Shown here: positions 1-8,725 of the stretch, in pieces | Layout: each line of letters opens with the position of its first letter | Numbering within the stretch: position 1 is the first letter of the stretch | Origin: Barnesiella intestinihominis YIT 11860 | GTDB taxonomy: Bacteria; Bacteroidota; Bacteroidia; Bacteroidales; Barnesiellaceae | NCBI RefSeq assembly: GCF_000296465.1 | Contig: NZ_JH815204.1 | Span: forward strand, 486,103-550,102 | Direction: 5' to 3' | DNA: 64,000 nt | Notes under the pieces: model-generated | What the model was told of the DNA's origin: nothing | The model's input: only the letters and a program-made list of their open reading frames with translations | Database searches by the model: none | Made by a program: the position numbers and the translations under genes

Positions 1-1038
1 AAAGGGTTATTGAAATTCCATCGTTATGCGACGAATAACCGTACGGCTATGGAGGAACATTTGACGGAGGGAGCTCTTTATGCCGCCAGTTCCGACGGGG
101 AGGTCAATATTCATTTTACGGTATCTCATGAGCACCTTGCCGATTTTAAAGCATTAGTAGCCAAGAAGAAAGTGGATTATGAGCGACGTTATGGTGTACG
201 TTATCATATTAGTTTTTCCGAGCAAAAGCCTTCTACCGATACTATTGCGGTCGATGCGAATAACGAGCCGTTCCGAGAGAATGGTAGGCCGTTGTTCCGT
301 CCGGGGGGACATGGGGCTTTAATCGAGAATCTGAACGACATAGATGCCGAAATCATATTCGTAAAAAATATAGATAATGTAGTGCCCGACAGACTGAAAG
401 AGCCGACCGTGCGGTTTAAGAAAATCATCGGAGGGGTGCTGGTATCGTTACAAACGGAGATAAACCGTTATATTACCATGTTGAAAAGCGGGAAATACAC
501 GATCGACGATTTACGGGAAATGATACAGTTTTTGCATAAAAAGCTTTTCGTCAGAAATGAGGAAACCAAACATTTGGAGGATGCGGAGCTAGCTTTGTAT
601 TTGTTGCGGAAGTTGAATCGTCCGATTCGTGTATGCGGAATGGTTCGCAATTCCGGAGAACCCGGCGGGGGGCCCTTTATTGCTTATAATCAGGACGGAA
701 CCACATCTTTGCAGATTTTGGAGAGTTCCCAAATAGATATGTCGAATCCAGATGCTAAGGAACAGTTCGAGTCGGGTACTCATTTTAATCCGGTAGATTT
801 GGTTTGTGCCGTGAGGGATAATAAGGGAGAGAAATATGATTTGCCGAAATACGTAGATAAAAATACCGGTTTTATTTCGCTTAAATCGAAGAATGGCAGA
901 GAGCTGAAAGCTCTTGAATTACCGGGACTTTGGAACGGGGCCATGAGCGATTGGAGTACTGTTTTTGTGGAGGTTCCCGCAGAGACGTTCAATCCGGTCA
1001 AGACCGTTAACGATTTACTCCGTCCGCAGCATCAGTAG
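1..1038 (+). CDS. DUF4301 family protein, 5' end outside window
   Basis: The frame is open from the first base (reading K-G-L-L-K-F-H-R-Y), so the gene starts upstream of the window. The apparent TTG start at position 10 is internal. About 345 residues of a family usually near 510 residues are present, so roughly the first third is missing. The visible part has the features I associate with DUF4301: HFTVS near the start, FSEQKPSTDTIAVD, FRPGGHGALIENLND, VCGMVRNSGEPGGGPF and a C-terminal VKTVNDLLRPQHQ. No signal peptide or membrane segment is seen in this part, so it is probably cytoplasmic. The family is widespread in Bacteroidetes and has no established function. A hairpin terminator follows, so the gene is not co-transcribed with the helicase downstream. 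Confidence 0.88.
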   Translation, partial: KGLLKFHRYATNNRTAMEEHLTEGALYAASSDGEVNIHFTVSHEHLADFKALVAKKKVDYERRYGVRYHISFSEQKPSTDTIAVDANNEPFRENGRPLFRPGGHGALIENLNDIDAEIIFVKNIDNVVPDRLKEPTVRFKKIIGGVLVSLQTEINRYITMLKSGKYTIDDLREMIQFLHKKLFVRNEETKHLEDAELALYLLRKLNRPIRVCGMVRNSGEPGGGPFIAYNQDGTTSLQILESSQIDMSNPDAKEQFESGTHFNPVDLVCAVRDNKGEKYDLPKYVDKNTGFISLKSKNGRELKALELPGLWNGAMSDWSTVFVEVPAETFNPVKTVNDLLRPQHQ

Positions 1039-1061
1039 GGTGTGGGATTCGGCATGGAATA

Positions 1062-1095
1062 GAGGGCGATATGCAGTGGTATATCGCCTTTTTTT
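1062..1095 (+). terminator. Rho-independent terminator after the DUF4301 gene
   Basis: A hairpin with a GGGCGATAT / ATATCGCC stem is followed by a run of seven T, 24 bases after the DUF4301 stop codon. Confidence 0.75.
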
Positions 1096-1274
1096 GTAAC
1101 TTTGCACTTGCGAGGATAAGCATCGCCGTGGTATGGACCCAATAGAATTTTGTTTATACCTCTGGCCTGTATTGCCATTGCATATGATTGATGAGAATAG
1201 TGGGGTATGAAATCTAACCGATTTTTATTCTTCGGCTATTCGTTAAGTAAAAAAGAAAAACAAGAATAGAAAAT

Positions 1275-2624
1275 ATGACGTTTGAAGAGTTCGGATTGTC
1301 CGAAGATGTTATGCGAGGGCTGGATGCCATGAATTTTAAGGAGGCGACTCCTGTTCAGGAACAAACCATTCCTGTGATATTGCAAAAAAGAGATTTAATA
1401 GCTTGTGCTCAAACCGGTACGGGAAAGACGGCCGCCTATATACTGCCATTACTGAATCTGCTTACAGAAAAGCAGGGCGACGGAGATAGAGTGCGTGCTG
1501 TGATTGTCGCTCCTACGAGGGAGTTGGCGCAACAGATCGACATGCAGTTCGAGGGATTTTCCTATTTTCTTCCTATTTCTACTGTTGTGGTTTCGGGTGG
1601 GGGAGACGGCGCTTCATGGGACCAGCAAAAGCGGGGGTTAACGATGGGTGCGGACATTATTATCGCCACACCGGGACGACTTATCTCTCATTTGAATATC
1701 TCGAATATCGATTTTTCGGGAGTGGAGTGTTTTATTCTCGATGAGGCCGACCGGATGCTCGACATGGGTTTTTATGACGATATTATGAAAATAGGTAAAA
1801 AATTGCCCGAGAATCGTCAAACGGTCATGTTTTCGGCGACTATGCCTCCCAAGATTAGGCAGTTAGCCAAGAATATCATGAACGAACCGGTAGAGGTCAA
1901 TGTGGCTATCTCGAAACCGAACGAGGCCATAGACCAGTCGGCTTATGTCTGTTATGAGAGTCAGAAGATGGGAATCGTCGATTGGCTTTTCAAGGAACCG
2001 ACCGGAACGAAAACGATCGTTTTCTCTTCTTCGAAACAGAAAGTAAAAGAGTTGGCATTTTCCTTGAAACGAAAAAAATATAAGGTAGAGGCGATGCACT
2101 CAGACTTGGAGCAATCGGAGCGCGAATCGGTCATGCTTGATTTTAAAAATAATAAAATCGATATTTTGGTGGCAACCGATGTTATTTCCAGAGGTATCGA
2201 TATCGATCAAATAGGATTGGTCATTAATTATGACGTACCGCATGACCCGGAGGATTACATTCATCGTATCGGTCGCACGGCCCGAGCCAATGCCGACGGT
2301 ACAGCCATTACGTTCGTGTCGGAAAAAGAACAAGGCAAATTCCATCGAATCGAATTGTTTTTGGGGTATGATATTCCTAAACGGGAATTGCCCGAAGGGT
2401 TGGGCGATGCTCCGATTTATTCTCCCAAACAAGGTCGGGGAGGTCAACGAAATCGAGGCGGTAAGAGAGGCGGAACCGGTGCTAAAAATTACGGAAAGGG
2501 CGGTAAGAGGAAGCCTAAAAAGAACAATCGAGGTTCACAGAGTACCGAAATTTCAAGAAAACCCGAAAGGCATCATGGTCGTTCCAAGTCGTCTGGGAAA
2601 CAATCGGGTGGTGTGGAACAATAG
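1275..2624 (+). CDS. DEAD-box ATP-dependent RNA helicase, RhlE-like
   Basis: This is a 449-residue superfamily 2 RNA helicase that unwinds RNA duplexes in the cytoplasm, usually in ribosome assembly or RNA turnover. The motifs occur in order: Q motif (phenylalanine upstream and TPVQ at 25-28), motif I AQTGTGKT at 45-52, PTRELAQQ, TPGR, DEAD near 154-157, SAT, and the C-terminal HRIGRTAR. After the two RecA-like domains there is a basic, Gly/Arg/Lys-rich tail of about 75 residues, as in RhlE-type Bacteroidetes helicases, which likely binds RNA. A TAACTTTG box at 1096-1103 would give an unusually long 5' leader of about 160 bases, a feature often seen for cold-inducible helicases. Without phylogeny I cannot separate RhlE from other DEAD-box subfamilies. 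Confidence 0.93.
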   Translation: MTFEEFGLSEDVMRGLDAMNFKEATPVQEQTIPVILQKRDLIACAQTGTGKTAAYILPLLNLLTEKQGDGDRVRAVIVAPTRELAQQIDMQFEGFSYFLPISTVVVSGGGDGASWDQQKRGLTMGADIIIATPGRLISHLNISNIDFSGVECFILDEADRMLDMGFYDDIMKIGKKLPENRQTVMFSATMPPKIRQLAKNIMNEPVEVNVAISKPNEAIDQSAYVCYESQKMGIVDWLFKEPTGTKTIVFSSSKQKVKELAFSLKRKKYKVEAMHSDLEQSERESVMLDFKNNKIDILVATDVISRGIDIDQIGLVINYDVPHDPEDYIHRIGRTARANADGTAITFVSEKEQGKFHRIELFLGYDIPKRELPEGLGDAPIYSPKQGRGGQRNRGGKRGGTGAKNYGKGGKRKPKKNNRGSQSTEISRKPERHHGRSKSSGKQSGGVEQ

Positions 2625-2738
2625 TTGTAAGGGGTTAATTATAAGTTTTTGACTATTATTAGAACGAGTGAGGTTCTTTTGTAGTATTTGACTTTTTCTT
2701 GTGGAAATATTGAATAACTAACTTCTAAATTCATATTT

Positions 2739-3299
2739 ATGGAATGTAGTAAGGCTCAAAGTATAGATGAACAGAGCTTGCAAAAAGCGCAATTTCTATT
2801 TGAATCCGGAGATATCGACAAAATAGAGGTGGGAACAATAAAAGGTCTGTGTCAAATCCATAGGTCTCTTTTTGAAGGATTGTACGATTTTGCTGGTAAG
2901 ATACGGAATTTGAATATTGCAAAAGGTGGGTTTCGTTTTGCGAATAGTCTGTACTTAGAAGTTATTCTCCCTGTAATAGAAAAGATGCCAGAAAGTACTT
3001 TTGAGGAAATTATAGCTAAATATGTAGAAATGAATATTGCCCATCCGTTCATGGAAGGTAACGGGCGTGCTACTCGCATCTGGCTGGATTTGATTCTAAA
3101 AAAGAATCTTGGTAAAGTCGTTGATTGGCAAACGATAGATAAAGACCTTTATCTCCAAGCTATGGAACGCAGCCCTATTAACGATTTAGAATTACGAGTA
3201 TTGTTACAACCTGCTTTGACTGATAAGGTAGATGATCGAACCGTTATCTTCAAAGGAATTGAACAGTCTTATTATTATGAGGGATATAGCAGAAAATAA
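2739..3299 (+). CDS. Class III Fic-domain adenylyltransferase with C-terminal autoinhibitory helix
   Basis: Fic enzymes transfer AMP from ATP to a hydroxyl side chain of a target protein. The 186-residue protein has the complete motif HPFMEGNGR at 102-110, with catalytic His102 and the following acidic and Arg residues. Near the C-terminus, S177-Y-Y-Y-E181-G matches the inhibitory signature (S/T)xxxE(G/N). In class III Fic proteins this signature lies on a C-terminal helix of the same chain and blocks ATP. Length and architecture, and many short blocks as I remember them (for example SIDEQSL at 8-14), match the Neisseria meningitidis Fic enzyme, reported to AMPylate DNA gyrase. No separate antitoxin gene is expected or seen. 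The gene looks more AT-rich than its neighbours and stands alone, which suggests horizontal acquisition. The target here is unknown. Confidence 0.93.
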   Translation: MECSKAQSIDEQSLQKAQFLFESGDIDKIEVGTIKGLCQIHRSLFEGLYDFAGKIRNLNIAKGGFRFANSLYLEVILPVIEKMPESTFEEIIAKYVEMNIAHPFMEGNGRATRIWLDLILKKNLGKVVDWQTIDKDLYLQAMERSPINDLELRVLLQPALTDKVDDRTVIFKGIEQSYYYEGYSRK

Positions 3300-3453
3300 T
3301 ATTCAAATTTATCTACAAAGATGGAAACATTTTGACTTCTTCTGTTATAGTGACAATGATAATTTAAAATAGTAAATACGTTGTTGTTTGCTCCTTTCAA
3401 TTCGGAAACTGTATGTCATATTTGATTGTTTCCTATTATTAAGATAGATTGGA

Positions 3454-4506
3454 ATGGATACTTTGGAGAAAAAAACGAAAGTAAAAGAGTTGTGGCAACT
3501 TTGTTTCCATGATGACGAACGATTTGTGAATCTCCTGTTCGACAATTTATACCGGGACGAGAATACCATCTGTTTTGAAAAGGGGGGAAAGGTGACTACT
3601 GCGTTACAGATGTTACCTTATTGCATAAGTTTCGGCGAGACTTCACTCGATGTAAGTTATATTTCAGGAGCTGCCACGAGACCGGAGTATCGCAATAGGG
3701 GATTGATGGGACGTTTATTGAAAGAGTCGTTCGAGATTATGAGGTCTCGTAATATCCCGCTTTCGGCATTAATTCCGGCTGAATCGTGGCTTTATGATTA
3801 TTATGCTTCGAAGGGTTATGCTTCTGTATTTTTCCGTCAGGAACTCAATTTTTCATCGGCGCATCGATTTTATGGAGACGGATATCATCGGGTAGCTATG
3901 TCGATGGACGAGCTTTATCGGTTTTTCGATGAGCAAATGAGGCGACGTTCGTGTTGCATACAACATGGACGGGAGGATTTCAATGTGATTTGCGACAATA
4001 TTTATTTGGACGGCGGAGATGTGGTCGCATTAGCCGATTCGCAGAATCGGCTTTCGGCATTGGCATTTGTCGTTCCCGGAGATGATGCGGTTTTTGTGAA
4101 GGAGTTGTTGGCGATAAATACCGAGGCAAAAGAGGCTATGCTGCATGAGGTTCAGTCGGCGTTTCCCGGATATTCTCTTCGAGTCTTTACGGAGCCGACG
4201 TCGGAGAATGGGTCGGCGGTTCTTATGGGAATGATTCGCATTGTGGACGTTCGGAGGGTACTCGAAGCGGTCGCAAAGAATAATCGTTCATTGAGACGAG
4301 TATTTAGAGTGCACGATTCTTTATTGCCGGTTAATAACGGTGTTTTTCTTGTGGAGGAAGGTGAGTGTTACGAGGGCGTGACAAATCCGTGTGATTTTGA
4401 TATCGATATAATGGAGTTGGCAGAAATTGTATTCGGCGGTTCGAAACTATCGTCATTGTTGGATTTTCCTTCGGTACGTCCATATATGAGTTTGATGCTC
4501 GATTGA
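3454..4506 (+). CDS. GNAT family N-acetyltransferase, two-domain type
   Basis: The N-terminal half of this 350-residue protein carries an acetyl-CoA binding segment, AATRPEYRNRGLMGRLL near residues 70-86, which fits GNAT motif A (R/QxxGxG/A). It is followed by a conserved Tyr-rich block (WLYDYYASKGY). The C-terminal half is a second, degenerate acetyltransferase-like or sterol-carrier-like region, as in the Eis-like enzymes. The substrate cannot be read from the sequence. The start is an ATG with no strong Shine-Dalgarno, which is normal in Bacteroidetes. It is a single gene between Fic and the metal cluster. Confidence 0.8.
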   Translation: MDTLEKKTKVKELWQLCFHDDERFVNLLFDNLYRDENTICFEKGGKVTTALQMLPYCISFGETSLDVSYISGAATRPEYRNRGLMGRLLKESFEIMRSRNIPLSALIPAESWLYDYYASKGYASVFFRQELNFSSAHRFYGDGYHRVAMSMDELYRFFDEQMRRRSCCIQHGREDFNVICDNIYLDGGDVVALADSQNRLSALAFVVPGDDAVFVKELLAINTEAKEAMLHEVQSAFPGYSLRVFTEPTSENGSAVLMGMIRIVDVRRVLEAVAKNNRSLRRVFRVHDSLLPVNNGVFLVEEGECYEGVTNPCDFDIDIMELAEIVFGGSKLSSLLDFPSVRPYMSLMLD

Positions 4507-4569
4507 TAAAAAGAGTTATTTTTTTCTTCTCTTGATTTTTTGTGCTTATTTTTGCTTGTTGAAAAAGGT

Positions 4570-5013
4570 ATGAAAAGTTTCGGTTATGCAATAGTATCGA
4601 TATTTCTTGCAGTGGTGGTTCTCCTCACCAGTGGAGGAATTTCTATTGTCCGCTGTTGCCAGACACATTGTTTTTGTTTGCAAAATTCCGGTACGCAAGA
4701 AGTAAATCTCCTTTCCGATCGTTATTCTTCGGAGAGTCGTAATGATTGTTGTAAAACCGGCGGTATAGCAGACAAGCACGCTACGAAAGGACATTCTCCT
4801 TTTTGTAAACATGTGAAAGTAGAAAAACTGAATTTACCGATCGTAGACATTCCTACCGGGACAGATTGGGGGATACAGGGGACAATCGATTTGACCTATT
4901 CGTTTTGGTCGGTCATATTCGCTCCTGTCACTTCTGTTGTAAAGTATATAACTACTTCCTATATGCCGCCACCGCGGGATTATCTAAAACAAATCGCTAT
5001 ACTTTTGATTTAA
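4570..5013 (+). CDS. Small Cys/His-rich membrane-associated protein (resembles HYC_CC_PP family)
   Basis: I place the start at the ATG at 4570. The longer frame would need a TTG at 4540 with no signal sequence, whereas the ATG follows a GAAAAAGG and opens directly into a hydrophobic helix. The 147-residue product has a signal or anchor helix at about 4-26, then RCCQTHCFC, a DCC pair, CKH, a hydrophobic stretch, and MPPPRDYL near the end. This pattern of His-Cys, CC and PP elements matches, as I remember it, the HYC_CC_PP family found next to TonB receptors in Bacteroidetes. The function is unknown, but the paired cysteines and the neighbours (TonB receptor and HMA protein) suggest periplasmic metal binding or transfer. 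The assignment rests on motif pattern and context. Confidence 0.65.
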   Translation: MKSFGYAIVSIFLAVVVLLTSGGISIVRCCQTHCFCLQNSGTQEVNLLSDRYSSESRNDCCKTGGIADKHATKGHSPFCKHVKVEKLNLPIVDIPTGTDWGIQGTIDLTYSFWSVIFAPVTSVVKYITTSYMPPPRDYLKQIAILLI

Positions 5014-5113
5014 AATCCGATATATGTAATTGGAGGGAAGGGAATGTGCCCTTTCGTGAAATTTTTGTCTTATGTGATATAGGACTGTTTTATTATATAA
5101 TCGGATTAAAAAG

Positions 5114-7327
5114 ATGATAAGATATTTAATATTTCCACTTTTTTTATTAGGTAGTTTGTCTTCGGCTTTTTCCCAAGTACGAGGGATTGTAAAAGATATA
5201 GCCGGAGAACCGATTATCGGGGCGAATGTCTTCTGGTTGGGAACTACGACAGGAACTACGACAGGGGAGTCGGGTAAATTCAGCTTACCTGAAACGGGGA
5301 CGAGCGATAAGCTGGTTGTCCGTTTTGTAGGATATCGCAGTGATACGATACATATCGACAGGGTCGATACCGTTTGGGAGATTGTTTTACAGGACGGTGC
5401 GGTGATGGACGAGGTTCAAGTTTCGGCTCGACGTATGGGCACTATGAAGATACGAGCTGGGATATTGAATCAGGACATGATTTCCACGGCCGAGCTTTCT
5501 CGGGCTGCTTGTTGTAATCTGGGAGAGAGTTTTACAACGAATCCTTCGGTCGATGTCAGTTATTCTGATGCGGCGACCGGTGCTAAGCAGATTAAGTTGT
5601 TGGGGCTTTCGGGGACTTATGTACAAATGCTTGCAGAGAATATTCCTAATTATAGGGGTGTTGCTTCTCCTTATGCATTGGGCTACATTCCCGGTCCGTG
5701 GATGCAGAGTATTCAAGTCTCGAAGGGTGCTTCGTCGGTTAAAAACGGCTATGAATCGATTACCGGACAAATCAATGTGGAATTTAAAAAGCCACAGACA
5801 ACCGAGTCGGTTTCGGCCAATTTGTTTGCCAATTCGTTAGCTAAGATAGAGGCTAATTTCGATGGCAATATTCATTTGAATCAGAGGGTGAGCACGGCGT
5901 TATTGGCTCATTATGAAAACAATCTCATGGCGCACGATTCCAACGACGACGGTTTTATGGATTTCCCCCGGGTAGAACAATATAATTTTCAAAACAGATG
6001 GGCTTATATGGGAGACCGTTATGTGTTTCAAGCCGGGATAAAGGCTCTCATGGAAGATCGTACGGGAGGACAAATGCGTTCTTATCGAGCGACGGACGGA
6101 ATGCCTCGGTACGATATAGATATTCGAACGGAACGATATGAGGCTTTTACCAAAAATGCCTATATTTTCGATAAGGAGAAAAATACCAATGTCGCTTTGA
6201 TTTTATCGGGTTCTTTACATCGTCAAGATGCCGGTTACGGGTATAAATTATATGATGTGGACCAATGGAACGGGTATGCGTCGCTGATGTTCGAAACAGA
6301 GTTCGATAAACGGAATAGTCTTTCAACCGGTTTAAGTCTTAATTATGACGATTATGACCAGAGTTATAAATTGTCACATACGTTTGATACTTTGGGTGCA
6401 AGGGATAAAGAGATCGTACCGGGGGCGTATGTGCAATATACATATAACTGGAATGACAAACTCATGATTATGGCCGGATTACGTGCAGATTACAGCAGTG
6501 TATACGGAACTTTCGTAACACCACGTGCTCATGTCAAATGGGCTCCTAACGAGATTTTCAATCTTAGGGCTTCTGCCGGGAAAGGATACCGGGCCACTCA
6601 TGCCTTAGCCGAGAATAATTATTTGCTGGCCAGTAGCAGACGAGTCGTGATAGATCCCGATTTGGATATGGAAGAGGCTTGGAATTATGGTGTCAGCGCG
6701 GCTCTTTACATTCCGCTGTTCCATAAGACTCTAAACTTGAATTTGGAATATTATTATACCGATTTCCTTCGTCAAATGGTCGTGGATATGGATAGTAACC
6801 CTCATGAGGTACATTTTACCCAATTAAAGGGGAAGTCTTATTCACATACGTTTCAGGCGGAAGCGAGTTATCCGTTTTTCAAAGGTTTTACTTTGACGGC
6901 TGCTTATCGTTTGACCGATGTCAAGACTACTTATGGAGGTGTGTTGAGGGAACGTCCGTTCGTCGGTCGATATAAAGGACTACTGACAGCTTCGTATCAA
7001 ACTCCTTTGGGTATTTGGCAATTCGATGTAACTTTGCAGTTGAACGGGGGAGGCAGACTACCGCAATCCTACATGTTGGAACAGGGGATTCCTGCGTGGA
7101 ATAGCCGGTATAAGGCGTATGAACAGTTGAATGTTCAAGTGACTCGTTATTTCAGGCATTGGTCGATATATGTCGGCGGTGAAAATCTTACCGGGTTCAA
7201 ACAAAAAAATCCGATTATAGATGCTTCTAATCCGTGGGGAAGTAATTTTGATTCCACACTTACTTGGGGACCTATGCATGGGGCTGTTTATTATGTAGGG
7301 GTTCGGTTTAACTGGGAGAGATTATAG
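5114..7327 (+). CDS. TonB-dependent outer-membrane receptor, probably for metal
   Basis: The 737-residue protein has a signal peptide (residues 1-21, ending ...SSAFSQ), then a carboxypeptidase-regulatory-like domain at about 23-95 (VRGIVKDIAGEPIIGANVFW), a TonB plug at about 115-225, and a 22-strand barrel to the C-terminus, which ends in the aromatic pattern GVRFNWERL. It imports a ligand across the outer membrane using TonB energy. It is shorter than a SusC protein and has no SusD partner. Flanking genes are a Cys-rich small protein 100 bases upstream and a secreted HMA protein 36 bases downstream, so the ligand is more likely a metal ion or metal chelate (copper is the usual guess) than a glycan. 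A nine-base direct duplication, GGAACTACGACA, near 5249-5271 encodes a local GTTTGTT repeat. Confidence 0.88.
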   Translation: MIRYLIFPLFLLGSLSSAFSQVRGIVKDIAGEPIIGANVFWLGTTTGTTTGESGKFSLPETGTSDKLVVRFVGYRSDTIHIDRVDTVWEIVLQDGAVMDEVQVSARRMGTMKIRAGILNQDMISTAELSRAACCNLGESFTTNPSVDVSYSDAATGAKQIKLLGLSGTYVQMLAENIPNYRGVASPYALGYIPGPWMQSIQVSKGASSVKNGYESITGQINVEFKKPQTTESVSANLFANSLAKIEANFDGNIHLNQRVSTALLAHYENNLMAHDSNDDGFMDFPRVEQYNFQNRWAYMGDRYVFQAGIKALMEDRTGGQMRSYRATDGMPRYDIDIRTERYEAFTKNAYIFDKEKNTNVALILSGSLHRQDAGYGYKLYDVDQWNGYASLMFETEFDKRNSLSTGLSLNYDDYDQSYKLSHTFDTLGARDKEIVPGAYVQYTYNWNDKLMIMAGLRADYSSVYGTFVTPRAHVKWAPNEIFNLRASAGKGYRATHALAENNYLLASSRRVVIDPDLDMEEAWNYGVSAALYIPLFHKTLNLNLEYYYTDFLRQMVVDMDSNPHEVHFTQLKGKSYSHTFQAEASYPFFKGFTLTAAYRLTDVKTTYGGVLRERPFVGRYKGLLTASYQTPLGIWQFDVTLQLNGGGRLPQSYMLEQGIPAWNSRYKAYEQLNVQVTRYFRHWSIYVGGENLTGFKQKNPIIDASNPWGSNFDSTLTWGPMHGAVYYVGVRFNWERL

Positions 7328-7363
7328 ATTTAAGTATATGAATTATAAAAATGTATGTGAAAA

Positions 7364-7735
7364 ATGAAACAGGTAAAAATTTTATGGTTAGTAGCCGCGT
7401 TGTTTTGTGCGACGACGGCTTTCGGGAAAGATATTAAAACAGTAGTTTTCAAGACAACTCCCGAAATGCATTGCAATAATTGCGAGACGAAGATCAAGAA
7501 CAATCTCCGCTTTGAGAAAGGGGTGAAGGAGATTGTGACCGACCTCGGCGATAAAACGGTTACCGTGAAATACGATGCCGATAAGACGACTGTCGAAGCT
7601 CTTATTAAAGGGTTTGCCAAAATCAAGTATTCGGCAGTCCTTGTGACAGAGAAAAAAGAGGGCGGAAAAAGTACTTGTCCAGAAAAGACTACTTGCCCAG
7701 AGGAAACGGAAGAGTGCTGTACTCCTTCCAAGTAA
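7364..7735 (+). CDS. Secreted heavy-metal-associated (HMA) domain protein with C-terminal Cys cluster
   Basis: The 123-residue product has a signal peptide at 1-21 and one HMA (ferredoxin-like) domain. Its metal loop reads MHCNNC, the MxCxxC binding site used for Cu(I) and other soft metals. The rest of the fold continues through KTVTVKYDADKTTVEALIKGFAKIKYSAVLV. The C-terminus is an acidic, Cys-rich tail with TCPEKTTCPE and ECC, giving four further cysteines. There is no ATPase domain, so this is a free periplasmic metal-binding chaperone, probably working with the TonB receptor encoded directly upstream. The metal is not decided by the sequence. Confidence 0.88.
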   Translation: MKQVKILWLVAALFCATTAFGKDIKTVVFKTTPEMHCNNCETKIKNNLRFEKGVKEIVTDLGDKTVTVKYDADKTTVEALIKGFAKIKYSAVLVTEKKEGGKSTCPEKTTCPEETEECCTPSK

Positions 7736-7759
7736 GGTTCCGGAAATTATTCGATCGAT

Positions 7760-7797
7760 GATAAGGGTGTTTGTCCTGTGTGGCGAACACCTTTTGT
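7760..7797 (+). terminator. Rho-independent terminator of the metal cluster
   Basis: The stem AAGGGTGTT / AACACCTTT, followed by TTGT, lies between the convergent HMA gene and the barrel gene and may serve both. Confidence 0.6.
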
Positions 7798-7801
7798 CTA
7801 C

Positions 7802-8416
7802 TTAAAGGTAGACGCGATAACCGACAGCGAGGCTTATATTACGCCCTTGAAAACCTTTAACGACTTCTCTGATGGTTTTGGTAAGACCCAGTGTATAACG
7901 GGCGTCTACGAATACTCCGAAGTTAAATTCGTAACCTAATCCGAAAGCAAGGCTGAAATCGACAGCCGAATCCCGGTATATGGAGTAGTCGTCGTTATTT
8001 ATTCCTTTCCATTTGTCCGAGAGGGAAAGTCCTATACCTAATTGAGGGCCGAATTGCACGTTTAGTCCGTTACAGGGAAAGAACTTTACCAATACGGGAA
8101 TATCTAGATAGTGGGTTCTGCATGTGTAGGTATTGCTGATGACAGCTCCGCTTTCATCGGTAAGGTAAAATTCATCGTCCGTATATCCTCTGGCAGAGTA
8201 GAATAGTTCGGCTTGCATATCGAAGTAGTTGTTGAATTGGTAAGTTGCGATAATTCCACCTTGAAAACCGGATAAATAGTCTGCGTGGTCTCCCAATTTA
8301 CTCCATGGATAATTGATTGTCGACCAGTTGATTCCGGCTTTTCCACCCAAACTCCATTGGGCTTGAATAGAAACGGGTATGAATGCAATACATATTATCA
8401 GGAAATATTTTTTCAT
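7802..8416 (-). CDS. Outer-membrane beta-barrel protein (OMP_b-brl family, PorT-like)
   Basis: This is a 204-residue protein with a signal peptide at 1-19 (ending IQAQ). Alternating strands follow: WSLGGKAGINWSTI, GFQGGIIATYQFNNYFDMQAELFYSARGY, LDIPVLVKFFPCNGLNVQFGPQLGIGL, and a terminal NISLAVGYRVYL. The LDIPVLVK strand is typical of the small eight-strand barrels annotated as porin family or outer membrane protein beta-barrel in Bacteroidetes. No ligand can be inferred. The gene converges on the HMA gene and diverges from the MFS gene. Confidence 0.85.
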   Translation of the reverse strand: MKKYFLIICIAFIPVSIQAQWSLGGKAGINWSTINYPWSKLGDHADYLSGFQGGIIATYQFNNYFDMQAELFYSARGYTDDEFYLTDESGAVISNTYTCRTHYLDIPVLVKFFPCNGLNVQFGPQLGIGLSLSDKWKGINNDDYSIYRDSAVDFSLAFGLGYEFNFGVFVDARYTLGLTKTIREVVKGFQGRNISLAVGYRVYL

Positions 8417-8725
8417 AGTTTTTCCTTATTTATATTGTTCGATACGGGAATCGTCGATAGCTGTTTCTTTTCTTCCCATTTTTGAGAGTTGCAAGATACT
8501 AGAAAAAGTAATGAGATACAGACAATAAAATATATGAGTTTCATGTTTACATGTTTAGATATCTACAAATATACATGATATATTTTATATTCGCTTTTGT
8601 TATATTTGCATAAATGTAAAAAGATGTATTTGATTGAACGGCGGGTATGTCTGTTTTATCTCTTGCTCATGGCTGTATAAAGTTATAACAGGCGGAAGTC
8701 TTTTGTGTGTTTTAGATAATTGAGT
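8417..8725. other. Divergent intergenic region between barrel and MFS genes
   Basis: The 309 bases are AT-rich and hold no convincing gene. A TATATTTG box at 8601-8608 reads toward the MFS gene. A loose palindromic block lies around 8541-8580 (GTTTACATG ... CATGATAT). No strong -33 element was found at the right distance. Confidence 0.5.

Noticed and set aside
2230..2652. 140-residue plus-strand frame overlapping the helicase
   Set aside because: It lies in another frame over the conserved helicase domain and Arg/Gly tail, and has no known features.
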